Positions 22,131-34,199 of a DNA stretch of 64,000 bases are shown here, piece after piece; the stretch's first letter is position 1, and each line of letters begins with the position of its first letter. Origin of the DNA: Membranipora membranacea (lineage: Eukaryota; Bryozoa; Gymnolaemata; Cheilostomatida; Membraniporidae); NCBI GenBank assembly GCA_914767715.1, contig OU612072.1:27110904-27174903 (forward strand). Reading direction: 5' to 3'. Under the pieces are notes generated by a model. The model made no database searches. It saw only the letters and a list, made by a program, of their open reading frames with translations, and was not told the origin of the DNA. The position numbers and the translations under genes are program-made.

Positions 22131-24927
22131 ATATTCAAGGGCTGCAGTAGGAGTTGTCTTAAAGAGTTTGAAAATGTTAATTCTGCCAGCCGGTTGAGTC
22201 GAGAGATGTATTTTCAGGTGTATAATCTACCAACAAACACATTGGGATGGAGAAAAAAATTCTAGTTCCTCAAACCTTCAAACCAGCGATGTAATTCTTG
22301 CAGTGTCATATGAAACAAGGTTATTATTCTGGGATATGTGGTAACACCTTAGTAATAGTATAGAAATTATTGATACGATGAAAAATTAGACCATGACATG
22401 ATATAACAGTGGTCTGAATGATGCACCGCAAGAAATACACTGCAAACGATTGGTCTGGCATATCTAACCTAAGTGTATACATTATACAATGCTGAAACCC
22501 CAGAAGTTCCTGGCCTAAATGACCAGAAAATTTAGAAAAAAAACAATATAACATTATTCAAGATTGGATGGTCAGCTCCAGACCCTAATCGACTCAAATG
22601 TATGATATTGCATGACAAAAAGGCCACCCATCTCATACTTTGAGATACATAAATTTATCTCTAAACTGGGATTTTCTCATTCTGACAGTGTCTTAACAAA
22701 AGAACAATCCTATAATGACAATGCTATCCCTGATTCCCCAGCTGTGGGTGCAGCGGTAACACTGTTTCTGGGACAGCTGAGAGCGGAGTTGCAAAACGGC
22801 TGATTATACTACCAGGTTGTTGATATCAATTTGTGACAAATTTACATTTTCAGGTCATGATGTAACAAGGATTTTCTTTGTCTAAAGCGGTGAGCAATTA
22901 TTCTCATGAATGACCAGACAGATTCTCAAATTTTTCAGTTACATTGATTAATGGTTTATTACATAACAGAGCTGTAACATGCTGTAACAGTCATAAGGGA
23001 CAACAGTAAATTGAAGAACAGTACCATAAAAATCCTAATAATTATTTGTAATCTTTGCCCTTAAAAGACAATTTACAATGTGCACACAGGAAAATACATT
23101 CGTTAATTTGATCGAATTCTAACTATAGGCAGTCGTTGAATAGGGGAACTAAGAAGTCGTCAAAATATGATCAATTCAGGGTCATAAACTGATCAAAAGG
23201 ATCTAGTATTTGTATCAATGTAACTGTATGAATCAGATCTATGATTTCCAGTAGCCTACCCTCGCAGCAATCCCAAGAAATGAAACTATCAAGCTCTTTT
23301 ACTCTGGTCCATGGTGATACACTGAACATCATTTATTGCTCGAGCGGGGCTGTTCATAATCTGCACTCATTAATTTTAATATCAGGTTTTTGTGGGGTTT
23401 GGTTGCAGTCCTGAAGTTGACCCGAAACTGTACTAGTATAGAGACGCTAGGCTAGATAGCATACACATCGAGGGAGTCGGCAACGAACATTATATTGGTT
23501 GTTGTACCAAAATTATCGCCCTCTTACATATGTTGCATAACTCTTCCTATTTAGGATAATTGGTATGGATGTAATAATAATCTCTACACCTTGTGCGGTG
23601 ACACTGTGTTTGTAATAATGCTGCAGGCTACATCGTAAGGTTAGATTGGAGCGCAGCGTAAAACAGAAATATAAGTTGATACAAAATGGAGGCTCGTCGA
23701 TTAGCTGGTTGGCTGTACGAGTCTTGACAAGAAATTGGTGCATAAAATGATGACAAACAAGTCTATACTTAGAATGAGTGCGGCTAATAGTAATCAAGAT
23801 TTCCATGTAGTGAAATGTAGGACTGTGGTTTACAAAAAATGTCAGCATCAACATTTCTAATGGGTAAAAAACTGCTAATAGGTAATTGCGACAGCATTGC
23901 TCAATCTGAAAACTTAGCTGCATGAATCAGATCTATGATTAAAGTAGCTTGTAATTTTTTCCATAAATATTAATTTTGACTTAGTTAATATACAATAGAT
24001 GATGGCCAAAGTGTACAAGGATTTCAATAGTTGTTATTTTGGCCGATCAACAATCTGAAAACCACTAAAACTACTACAACCATTACAAAATAAAGTACAC
24101 CTATGCTGTAGTATGTTGGATAGGCCCTGGGGGCCGATGTCAGGGAGACATGCCCCAATGCTCCTATGAGAGTTGTGTAACAAAAGGCCTTTTGTTTGGT
24201 GAACAAAGGAGTACAATGGCAGGCAAAGTGTGCCTGTCTGAATGCATGTTGGATTCGTGTGATTGCATGCTGGGGCGCGTGTATGCTAGGCTCAGCTCTC
24301 TACTTTTGCTACACTCATTTGTGGGTATACACAATTCACCCGCTGCTACGATATGTAGGAACCACTGGTAAAGGGTATTTCACAACTGTACTTTATTTTG
24401 TAATGACAACTAAGTATTTATCATTATATATGCATGTGTAAAAAAGGTGAATACTGTTTATTTTGTGTTTTGTTGGTTGTATATAAATCAAGCTGTTTGA
24501 TTTGTTGTTGGAGCGTGTACATTTATTATGTGACCATTGTGTCAATGACTTATAAATGACTGTATATCAACTGTACATCAACTGTACATCAACTATATAT
24601 CAACTATATATCAACTATATATCAACTATATATCAACTGATTATAATTGTGATGGCATGCCTTATTTATACTATCGGCAGCATGCTAAATGAGCATGTGA
24701 CTTAATTAGTGGTCACTGCATATGAGGACACAACATCCCTCTTTACCTCATTACACTTGAATGAGTAATTGAATGAGTAATTATCTGAAAACTTTACATA
24801 CAAAAAGCGAGCATAAAATATTACAGCAACATAAATGTCTTATTTATAAAATTTGTCAGCAATAATATATTTTAGTATGTAAATGATATGTCAATGGAAT
24901 CTCTTTATAGTGTAGAGATGTTCAGAG
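22131..24927. other. Non-coding stretch
   Basis: No gene was recognised. It contains a short tandem repeat at 24568-24640 and open frames too short or too biased to support. Confidence 0.4.
24568..24640. repeat. Tandem repeat, 11-bp unit ATCAACTGTAC/ATCAACTATAT
   Basis: Seven tandem copies: the first units read ATCAACTGTAC, the last four ATCAACTATAT. The array lies in non-coding sequence. Confidence 0.9.
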
Positions 24928-25434
24928 TCAATTGCAGCCAGCAGCTACCGTGCCATCCTTGCTATTATTCACGTTGTCAGTGGGGGTAGGATTTGCCTTG
25001 GCATGAAACCGCAGGAGTTCACTCTCCTTTGACTCTGTTTTGCTGCAGTGCATCTGGCACTTTTGACATGACGTATTAGGCTGATTTCCTTGATAATATG
25101 TGTAACAGAAGTCGTAGTAATCCTTGAGACTGCTTAGATAGTTAGTGTATCTGTCTGGAGTGTTCTTATGGCGTGGCGATCTTCTGACACTATTTTCCCT
25201 CTGAATGTATGATTTCATGGGTTCTCTTGTAGGGTCTCAGATGGGAACTGTTACGGACATATTCACGTCCATCTGAGGATAACTTACTATCATTATCATA
25301 CATGGGTAATTTGGTACGCAGCTTACGACCAAATAGTAATTCTGCTGGACTCTTACCAGTCGCAGGATGGGGTGTATTTCTATAAGAAAATAAATACTTG
25401 TGGAGTTCACTTCCCCAATAGTAATATAAAGCAA
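24928..25434 (-). pseudogene. Ty3/Gypsy integrase C-terminal fragment
   Basis: One minus-strand frame reads YRNTPHPATGKSPAELLFGR followed by KLRTKLP. This is the conserved end of the Gypsy integrase core, just past the catalytic Glu. Shortly after, the frame switches to one with RRSPRHKNTPDRYTNYL, a typical C-terminal motif of these polyproteins. No LTR, RT or protease is seen nearby, so only the last few hundred bases of pol survive. Confidence 0.75.
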
Positions 25435-25543
25435 TCTGAAAATATCTCAGTATAGCATGCAGCTAAAAGTTAGTACGAGCAAGCCTGAACTTTTCCATAA
25501 CACTGAACAAGATTGAAGATATACACCAGCGACGTCCATGCCA

Positions 25544-28500
25544 TTAATCCATCTCACTGATGTCTCCATCTTCTTCCATCTGGTCATCTTGAAACATCGT
25601 CATTAAGTCCACGGGCTAAAAGAAAAACCATGATAGATTTTGAGCAGATACACAATATGTGTGCATGACATGGTTTCAAAGGCGATGTCTGAAACATGAG
25701 ATAATAAAACCTTAGGGGTCGGAGTTCTGTCAATATATGCTTTTCAAAAGAGGCTTGGGCATAGACTGCAATGCATTCCAGACAAAATTACAGAGAGGTG
25801 AGAACAATTAGATCCATCCTAGCTGATTCATCTGATGCTTTAGGCAAATAAACAGATATGACAGTCCTCCTCATCTTATTTCTTTTCGAGAAATCACTGA
25901 GACATAAATCGATGAACAGGTAATTTTTATATCCACCTCTCCCAAGCCACAGCATTCTCATATGCAACGGACTTGAAATTTGACTAGAAACTTATGGCCT
26001 ACCTCAAAGTGATCAGTGAAGAGGTCTCTTGCTCTATCTACTATACTTTGTAGAAAAACATTTTTCGAGGATCTGCATCTCATACCTAGAAAACAAATTT
26101 TACTAGTGTTACCCATCCTTCAACCAAGGAACACAAAACCAACTTATTTCCTGTAAACTGTTGGTCATACAAAATTACTCTAAGGTTTAATAAACCAACT
26201 GAGATACTTGAACCCTTCGTAAGATTCTGTATTTACAGCATACTGAAAGCGCGTATCAAAAGTTTTATCACCACATGCAAGCCAAAAATCATAACTGAGG
26301 CTTGGTAAACTCACTGAGAACTCTTATCATGTTATCTCTTTCTCGCTCTAAGATGGGGATTTCCTCTTTGGTGCGGTTCAGAAGATGAAAGTTCTCAACA
26401 GCTTTCAGCACTTCTGGTGTTATTCGAGATACTACAACAAACCAGATAACAGCTATCACAGTAACATAGCGGTACCGGTATAGCGGTACGTTATTTCGAT
26501 TGATAGTTGATTATGTGATAATGCAAGTCAATACAATATCACATCCCTGAGGCACAAACGACAAGAGTTTCTGTGTTGCTATCAATCAATATTAATCAAA
26601 ATCCTGTTCAAGCTAAATTTTCTACAGTGAATAACAAGCATTGTCACTCACCACAAGATCTGCTTGACCAAGGGAATTGCATCGTAGTCACAGCTGCGAG
26701 GATTGAGTCTACTGATACACCAAGGTTATTCTTGTTAAAGATCTCAGCCTGTTTTGTCAGCTTTGCCTTTTCTGCAGTGAGCTGACGTCGTTTGGCTGCT
26801 CTCCTCTTACTTGTGTCTAGGATGACAAACATTACAATGTTTGAAACTTAATAAACTGGGGATTTTGACAGTTTTATGTGCAGCTATATGCGTAGACAGT
26901 AAAAATATAAAGACTTTAAGGTTTTTCGAGGACAAATGGCCAATTATCGAATTTAAAACTTATGTTCATATGCTTACCGGCAGTGTTGTGGATTTCACTA
27001 GTGCGTTGGTTGTAAGAGCAGGCCAACTCCTCGATCTTTCTCTCAACAGGGTTCAATCCTATGAGGAAATAAAATTAACTCACACGGATAATATGTTATA
27101 CCCTACAGGTTTACACAATCAAAGTGAGTTTAACTGCCCGTTTTGAAGTTGTAGACAATAAAATGTTGCAGATAACAACTAGCCAGAAAGAAGTAGCTCA
27201 CCATAGAGCTAGATAAAAATACTATCCAATACTACTGATGGAACGTGCATGCTTAATATTTTTCTATGAGAGATAGAGGGAGTGAGTGTGAGATTACTTA
27301 CCGGTGCCAACATTTTTCAGATCCTCTGCAAGAACACCCAAACTTTCCACAGTTAAGTCTAGTGACTGGCAGTGGGAGTTGACTGTCTCTGTAAGTTTTG
27401 TGATATTAGTATGAGCCTGTAAAGATGGAATGACAACTGCAAACATAATAAACTGTACAATCTCCACAATGTTTTGTAGGAGTTGTTTTTATCAAATAGG
27501 CAAGCTCAAAGTATTAACTAAATAATTCACTCATTAGAGGTGTCAGACTTGTTGTGTAAGGACCTAATTCAGGATAGCAACATGTGTAGTTAGGTGATAC
27601 ATGATGTTATTACAGAAAAAAGCATATGCATTCTCGTTTGAAACAAAAGCTTCCAATGTTCTAGACAATTGTACATTATCGTTGTATTACCTTGGTTAAG
27701 TTCTTTTTAATCTGTGCAGGCAGGTCCAGAAGTTTACGGAGATTCCAAAACCCTGCACCATCTTGCAGTCTTCGACGCCTTCCTAAAATTAGAAAGATAT
27801 AGCCTAAGTCTGTAAAAGATCCCAAAGTGTCCATAGACAATATTGCATGTTTTGTCTTTGGCTTTGCCTATCATATCACTTGCCTTGAATACGTATTACC
27901 ACTACAGAGCGCACTGACAGTATATAGTGTTAACATTCATTTGCTGACCTGTGGCTTCCATGGTTCTAGTGATTGCACCAAGTCTCGACATGTAGCTGTT
28001 GGCCTGTTCTGTGCATATTGAGAGTGTAGTGCTCTACATGTCTCCGTTTAGGCTGATGCAGCGTGCATATTTATCTTATGATGACAATACTCAGATTGAA
28101 ATAGGAAACCAATGTGATGACCAATTTTACACAGCCTTGAAAGTCATCATAGGCATGATTGGTAATGGAACCACAAATATAACTAACATACTCATCAATT
28201 TTGGACTTTCTCTTATATCGGTACAACTTCATGTTCCCATCGATGTGCACAGCATGGGGCTCCTCTTCACAGGCTGGGCAGCTATAAATGGCTCCTCCCG
28301 TCAGCATTTCAAAAAACCGCATCTCCTGCCGGCGCCATTCAGAGAATGTGTAGTTGAAGACATCCTGCTTCATGTAAAATGTATTCTAAAATATCAACAA
28401 TTTAATGTAAATATTGGCGATTGTAAGGAAAACAAAAAACAACCATTGTTTATTTCAAAGCAAACTCAAAGCAATGAACCAAAATATATAACTAACTTGC

Positions 28501-31500
28501 ATCTAAGGTCATCATTGAAATATATAAAAAAAATTTAAGTGTGCAAAGCCAGGGTGTAGGAATTTCTAAAGTATGTTATCTCCCCTGTGACAGATACACA
28601 CTAAAAATCTTGCAGTATAAAAGTATGCCTAGCCCTGGTTTGCCTAGGACAGTTCCAGGCTTCTATACTTACACCAGAAATTATTACAAAATAGTATTGG
28701 TCATAGGTAGTATAGTCAGTAAAGTTATTTTTGTTTTATCTGTCACAGGGGGGAGAGGGGGGGGGGGAACATAATCTTGACCCTTTTAGATCCACGGTTT
28801 TCGCACTTTGAAATCGTTCAATAATGTACTTGTGCTGGTCAAAAATTTTGTTTTATTGCTACGAAATTGCTTTGATATGAACAGTTGTTGATTTTTGCTT
28901 TCCTAAACAATTTTCTAATTTTTCTGACGACATATTTTCAACACTGTCAATACCTTTCAAGAAAAATATATACCCGTCTGTTTGCTCTTGGATGCAGCAA
29001 TTAATGCCTAATGCCAGATATGGATATCAAAATGATTTGAAGAAATAGCCAAAGGAAAATTACATACCACTCCGGTGAGTGAAGTGGTAAATTTCAGTGT
29101 CTCAAGCAGACTGCCTAGACTTAGTACAGGCGATATGTGCGTTAAGACGCTGGAATGGAACATCAGACTGAAGTCGATCCAGGTCTCACAGCGAGCATCC
29201 ACAGGCCACAGAGCAACCTTCACACAATCTACTGCCTCAACGTACCATCTCCACTCACACTTTGTACAAATACACTTTGGAATGGCCACACTTATCAGTC
29301 CTATAATAAAAATTCATTCTATCAATGGAATGCTTTTGAATAAATTAAATTATACAGATGATAAAACCTTACTCAGCTTTTCCTTTGCACTTCCTCTAAA
29401 TTTAACCAACATATAAAGCGCTCCTCAAATGCCAGGCTGACAATAACATAACCAAATAAACATCAAGCCTAGTGTGTAAAGGAGGTTGCATAGGTGTCAA
29501 TGTTAACTGATATAAACTTGATCAATGATATTGAGGCTTACTAATCAAATAAACTAATTATCGGTAGCTCAAGGTTCCAACTCAGCTTAGTTTTTTTCTG
29601 TTTGTAAAATCAGAGAGAACAGACTTAAATTGCCGATACTAACCAGTTAAAGTAAGGACGCTCACGTCCAGTTGACCAAGGCACTCTTCCAGCTCAGAAG
29701 CGCAGTTTGGACACTCATCATAAAGAATCTTTGGGCGATCAGCTGCAGATAAATATGATTTCCTTATAATGGCAACTGAGGGTGAAGTACGGATCAGGAA
29801 TTGAATTGGATGTCTTCTATTGTTAAGTGCCAGGGTAATGCCTGTTATGGGGATATTGCTTATCAAATTAGTTCCAACTCTTAACTGGTGATCAGATAAT
29901 TGCGGTGTGAAATGGAATGAAGCATCAGTTAAGTTGCTCTTATGTGCAATTTGCAAACAAGGAGTTGTGTGATTAATTATCAAGAGAAGATAACCATATC
30001 TCTCCTGTTATACCATCCTCTACTAAATGAAGCAGCAGCATCCACATACCTATATTAGCTGTTCGACAAGACATGCCTTCCATAAACCGAGCCTCAATAT
30101 TATGTCTTATCTCATCCCTGCTTTTTTTTGATGACTCGATATAGGTGGGTCGCTTGTCTCTTTTGATCGACTCTTTAAGACGTATTACCAAATCAGTATC
30201 ATCTGTGGAATGAAATTTAACATTTAAATCATCTATAGTCTATACAACCATACTGCTTCATTAAAATGTAAAGAAGACTCACAATATATCATTGAACCTT
30301 CGGAGTCTCTAGGTTAAAAACACCAAGCTTCAATTCACATAAATGTAAACAACATGCCTACACCATGCAGACGGGCAGCATGTCAACCTCAGGAGTTGCC
30401 AAGATGACCATTGTTGGTGTGTTGACAAATGAGGCACACAAATCAAATTTATCTTCGATTTAATGCTATAAAAGGTGTCTTAACATTAAGTAAACTCCAA
30501 AACTTACCATCATTCTCTACATATGGGAGTGAGCCTTGGTAGTCATTGTTGCTTGAAGAGTTCTTCACATCATGATGTCGCTCCACTGATTCAACACATC
30601 CTGCTGTTTCAAAACCATAACATAATTAATATAAAAAAATATGAATTTTATACCAGGAATATACATGCACTCTTCATCGAAGTTGTTGCCACATAGGCCT
30701 AGACCTTAAAAACAATCTACCAATGACACTGTCAGTCATGCTTGCATATTAACGACTTGACATATGGTGCAACTGTTCCCTTGTAGCGAAGCTGGAACAA
30801 TTTAGCTCCACATTTGTGTAATGTTCAAGTACAGCAGCACAGCATTTATGGGGATTTTTATAACCTTTTTGAAGTATCGGAAGTACGATATGTCAAACAT
30901 TCCCACTGTTCTTAGGAAGTAAACCTTGTCACAAACTGACACAGACATTTGGCAGCTAAAAGAACAGTTGATTTGCTTACCTTCAGCACGTCCATTCTCC
31001 ATGCATTGTTTCACTCTCTTCACCAAATCCGCTTCTTTCTTTTCCAACAACTGTTTTTGTTTCTCTGAAAATAAATAATTGATGATACAGGTACTGTTTT
31101 ATAGTAGAGTGTAGGCTACCTGTGGTGTATTCGAAGGTAGGGCCATGGTCCAACCACTTTTTCAGGAGGTCAATTTTGAAATAACTTTTAAGTTGTCATA
31201 AGTGTTATGAATACGCATCGACTGATTAATGATCATCAAAAACAGTGCTCAGGGGGCCCCTCATGGCTCATGCTATATGTAGGGATTATGAAGCCATACC
31301 ACTGATGAAGTTATTTAATTATGGAAACTTTCTGTTTCTATAAGGTTTAGAGTACATCAATACATTTAAAACTGAAAGATGTGAGGTATCCTTCAGCACC
31401 AGGGCCCGACCTAAAACATGCCTTGGGTGGAAACTTGAACAAACAGCCTCTGAACATTGCATTTTCTTAATTGGTTGCAGAGGGGGAGTTAGTGTTTCGT

Positions 31501-32456
31501 ATTTTATTGGGCTGAAAATTTCCTTGGGGAGGCCCCCATACCCCTAAGAACTGGATGGGCTGGAAGTGTGGTGGGCACATTTAACCTGATGGATTGCACA
31601 ATTTAAACCTGAAATGCCTAGGCCTATGATGAATTCCAATTACTTATAGACTGGATAAAGATAGATACTAGCTATTGTGAGCAGTAGAGTAATAGTAGAG
31701 GGAGACAACAGAAAGGGGGTCCACATCTTCAATCTATTTCTCTCTCTCTTGAAGAGTGAGTGAGTGTGTGAGCAAGGAGTATCCCGTCCTCGAACAGTGT
31801 GGGCCAGGAGTGCGAGTCATTTATTAAGCTTTACCATAGTCACAAGGAGTTTGCCAGTCTGTGAACTGCCCCCTATGAACGGCCCACATCTCTGGGCAGT
31901 TCAAAGGGGGCAGTTCACAGGCCTCCTTATAAGCCTTATTCATTTATGCCTATGAGCCTATCCATATCATCTATCTACGGACTGTTGCTTGTAAAATAAT
32001 TATATTTAGATAAAATATATAAATAAGAATAGAAAGATCAATAAAAAAATAATGATACACAGGCAGAGCCAGTCACAACAGATATCAAACAACAGCATAT
32101 ACTTAAGCACACACCTGAGGTGGTATAGTTTCAACACAGAATTTTCATCGGGACTATGGAAACTTGGATTCTCATAAATCCGTCAATCATTCGTACCAGG
32201 TCAATAATCGTTTATGCCAAATTGATAGTACTGGTTCTTTTCCAACAACCTATGAGGGGGCCTGAGGAAGTCACCAGTGCCTGGCAGTTTGTTCCACTCC
32301 TTGCCGGTCTTTATCAGTCACAGTGCACACATGCACAGCCAAGGAGGACTAGCTAGGAGCAAAAAAGGGATACTCATTGCACTCACCTTTTCTTCTGGCT
32401 GCCTTCAACTCTTTCTCCTTTCTCAGAATCTCTATGACCCTTTGAGTGGTATCCAT
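25544..32456 (-). CDS. KDZ transposase-related gene, 15 exons, 579 aa predicted
   Basis: Exons on the minus strand: 32387-32456, 30981-31064, 30508-30600, 30050-30202, 29644-29742, 29068-29300, 28188-28385, 27949-28033, 27691-27782, 27302-27416, 26978-27058, 26652-26816, 26315-26431, 26003-26085 and 25544-25615. All have GT donors and AG acceptors, and phases agree from ATG to TAA with no stop. Exon 5 has CPNC and exon 6 CICTKC, then ALWPVDARCETW; exon 7 has YSCPACEEEPHAVHIDGNMK. Cys clusters followed by CPAC and DGN are the N-terminal plan of KDZ (Kyakuja-Dileera-Zisupton) transposases. Exon 8 (EQANSYMSRLGAITRTM) resembles their C-terminal EQ-N-SR region. The CRH and YDIACQ parts expected between exons 7 and 8 are missing. 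The rest is Lys/Glu-rich helix. The exon 3 acceptor could lie 3 bp further out. Confidence 0.65.
31859..31920. repeat. Inverted repeat with perfect 15-bp arms
   Basis: CTGTGAACTGCCCCC (31859-31873) and its exact reverse complement (31906-31920) flank a 32-bp loop. It lies inside intron 1 of the KDZ-related gene. Confidence 0.8.
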
Positions 32457-33255
32457 GGCAATTATTATAATATCATGTAATATACTATTGGAAGGATATC
32501 TAAATTGGAACCTGTAAATGAACTCTGATTTTGAACTTTCTCTGCTGAAAATAATTTGCTGTAAAATTTGAAAATTTCTAATATGGCGCCGTGCATCCAA
32601 AGTATTGTTCCTATCATTTAATCTTCCTTATTTTAAACTATATTGGGTGCACAACTCTCTATGCAGATCAAATATTACGGGTGGGTGACAAATAAATAGG
32701 GGTGGGTGGTTCTTAATCACAACCATAGATCCTAAGATTAATAAAGGATCTCTCATAGGTAGATCTCATCACCTCCAATCCAGCTAATAAGAAGAGCCAA
32801 TAAGATTTCCATACTGCAGTGTAGGATTATATTCCCAATGTGGTTGTATAAAGCTAAGCCAATCAAGTCCAAGGGAATTATACAACCAATTCAGGAGTAA
32901 AAAAACACAAAATTTTCACAACCATATAGGGTGTAAAGCACAACCGCCATATGGGTTGTATAACCTGCGGGATGGGCTGTCAATGGTGTATAGTACACGA
33001 TGCAGCTTTGGCAGGCAGTTTCACTTTGATGATGATATTATTGTTGAGCAAGCAGGTAGTTTCACTTTGATGATATAAGTGTTGCGCAAGCAGGTGCAGC
33101 TGGTGCAAGTATTACTTGTTTTGGGATGGACATTGTTATTTATGGATATTTTTTTTGATGCAAGAAACTAAGCATCAATAAAGTCGTCTAACATTTATGA
33201 ACAAAGTCTCTGCTACCATAACCGCATATGGAATACTATTAGCTCCCTATCTGAC
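32457..33255. other. Promoter-side spacer and GGTTGTATAA inverted repeats
   Basis: The stretch lies between the divergently arranged start of the KDZ-related gene and the LINE. At 32829-32971 there are opposing copies of GTGGTTGTATAA and TTATACAACC, with TATGGGTTGTATAA at the end, related to the repeat at 14618-14705. A duplicated AGTTTCACTTTGATGATRAT phrase lies at 33018 and 33058. Confidence 0.45.
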
Positions 33256-34168
33256 ATGAAGCCTGCATCCTTCAACAATTTGAGACTTCTACATCACAAC
33301 GTAAGGTCATTATATAAAAAGATGTTTTATTATGAAAGCCTCAATCTTTATAAGTCAACCGACATTTTTTCTGTTTCTGAAACATGGCTCACTCCTGATA
33401 TTCCAGATAGTCTTGTTGACTTGCCTGGATTCTCAATAGCTAGATGTGACAGAAAATCTACAACAAAAACCCGGGGAGGTGGTGCTGCGCTCTTTGTAAA
33501 ATCTTCATGTAAATTCTGTATAATAAGTCAATTGAGTGTTAAACTGTCCAAATTTTGTGACTCGGTTTGGATAAAAATACCTTCCACAAACAACCAACAC
33601 GGCTACATCATCGGATCAATTTATCTTCCCCCTGATGCTAATAAAACGAAATTCATTAAAATGATGAGCTCAATTCTACATCAAAACCAATATGTTGGCC
33701 ATAAATTTATACTACTAGAAGATTTTAATATTAATTGGAATTCCTCATCAAACGAAAAACACATTTAGAGCAGAGCTTCATGTCTGCAGGGCTATTACAG
33801 CAAGTTAATGGGATTTCATATATAGCCATTTAGGGAGAGAAAGCTTATTAGACCACAACTATGTGAACAGTGACATTAGCTTTAATAGTTGCAAGATCCT
33901 GACATGCGATAGATCAATTTCTGATCACTATGCCACATACTTAGTAATTAATCAACATCATGCTATAAAACAGCCACGCAAACTAATTAAAACCAGAAAT
34001 ATGCACAGCATTAATCATGAGGAATTTTATAATGACTGTTCGAAACTTCCACTACTGCAAACAGCAACTGACATGAACAAATCATTGCATCACCGCATGG
34101 AAAATAGTGAAAACTTTATCTCTAACCTGATTGACAAGCATGCTCCAGTTAAAACAAAAAGAGTGTGA
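33256..34168 (+). pseudogene. LINE endonuclease, broken
   Basis: An open frame of 170 residues starts with LLHHNVRSLYKK, followed by FSVSETWLTPDIPDS (the catalytic Glu region), RGGGAALFVKSS, and IGSIYLPPDA. LEDFNINW stands in place of the usual GDFN motif. A stop at 33766 ends the frame; the following ~400 bp in another frame contains SDHYATYLV, matching the SDH motif at the C-terminal end of APE-type endonucleases. So all core motifs exist but in two frames. Confidence 0.8.
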
Positions 34169-34199
34169 GGTGTTAAAAACCAGTGGCTTTTCCCTGATA

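Noticed and set aside
22612-22803. 63-codon frame ending AAVTLFLGQLRAELQNG
   Set aside because: Looks mildly protein-like, but there is no family match, and the frame has no clear start or splice context.
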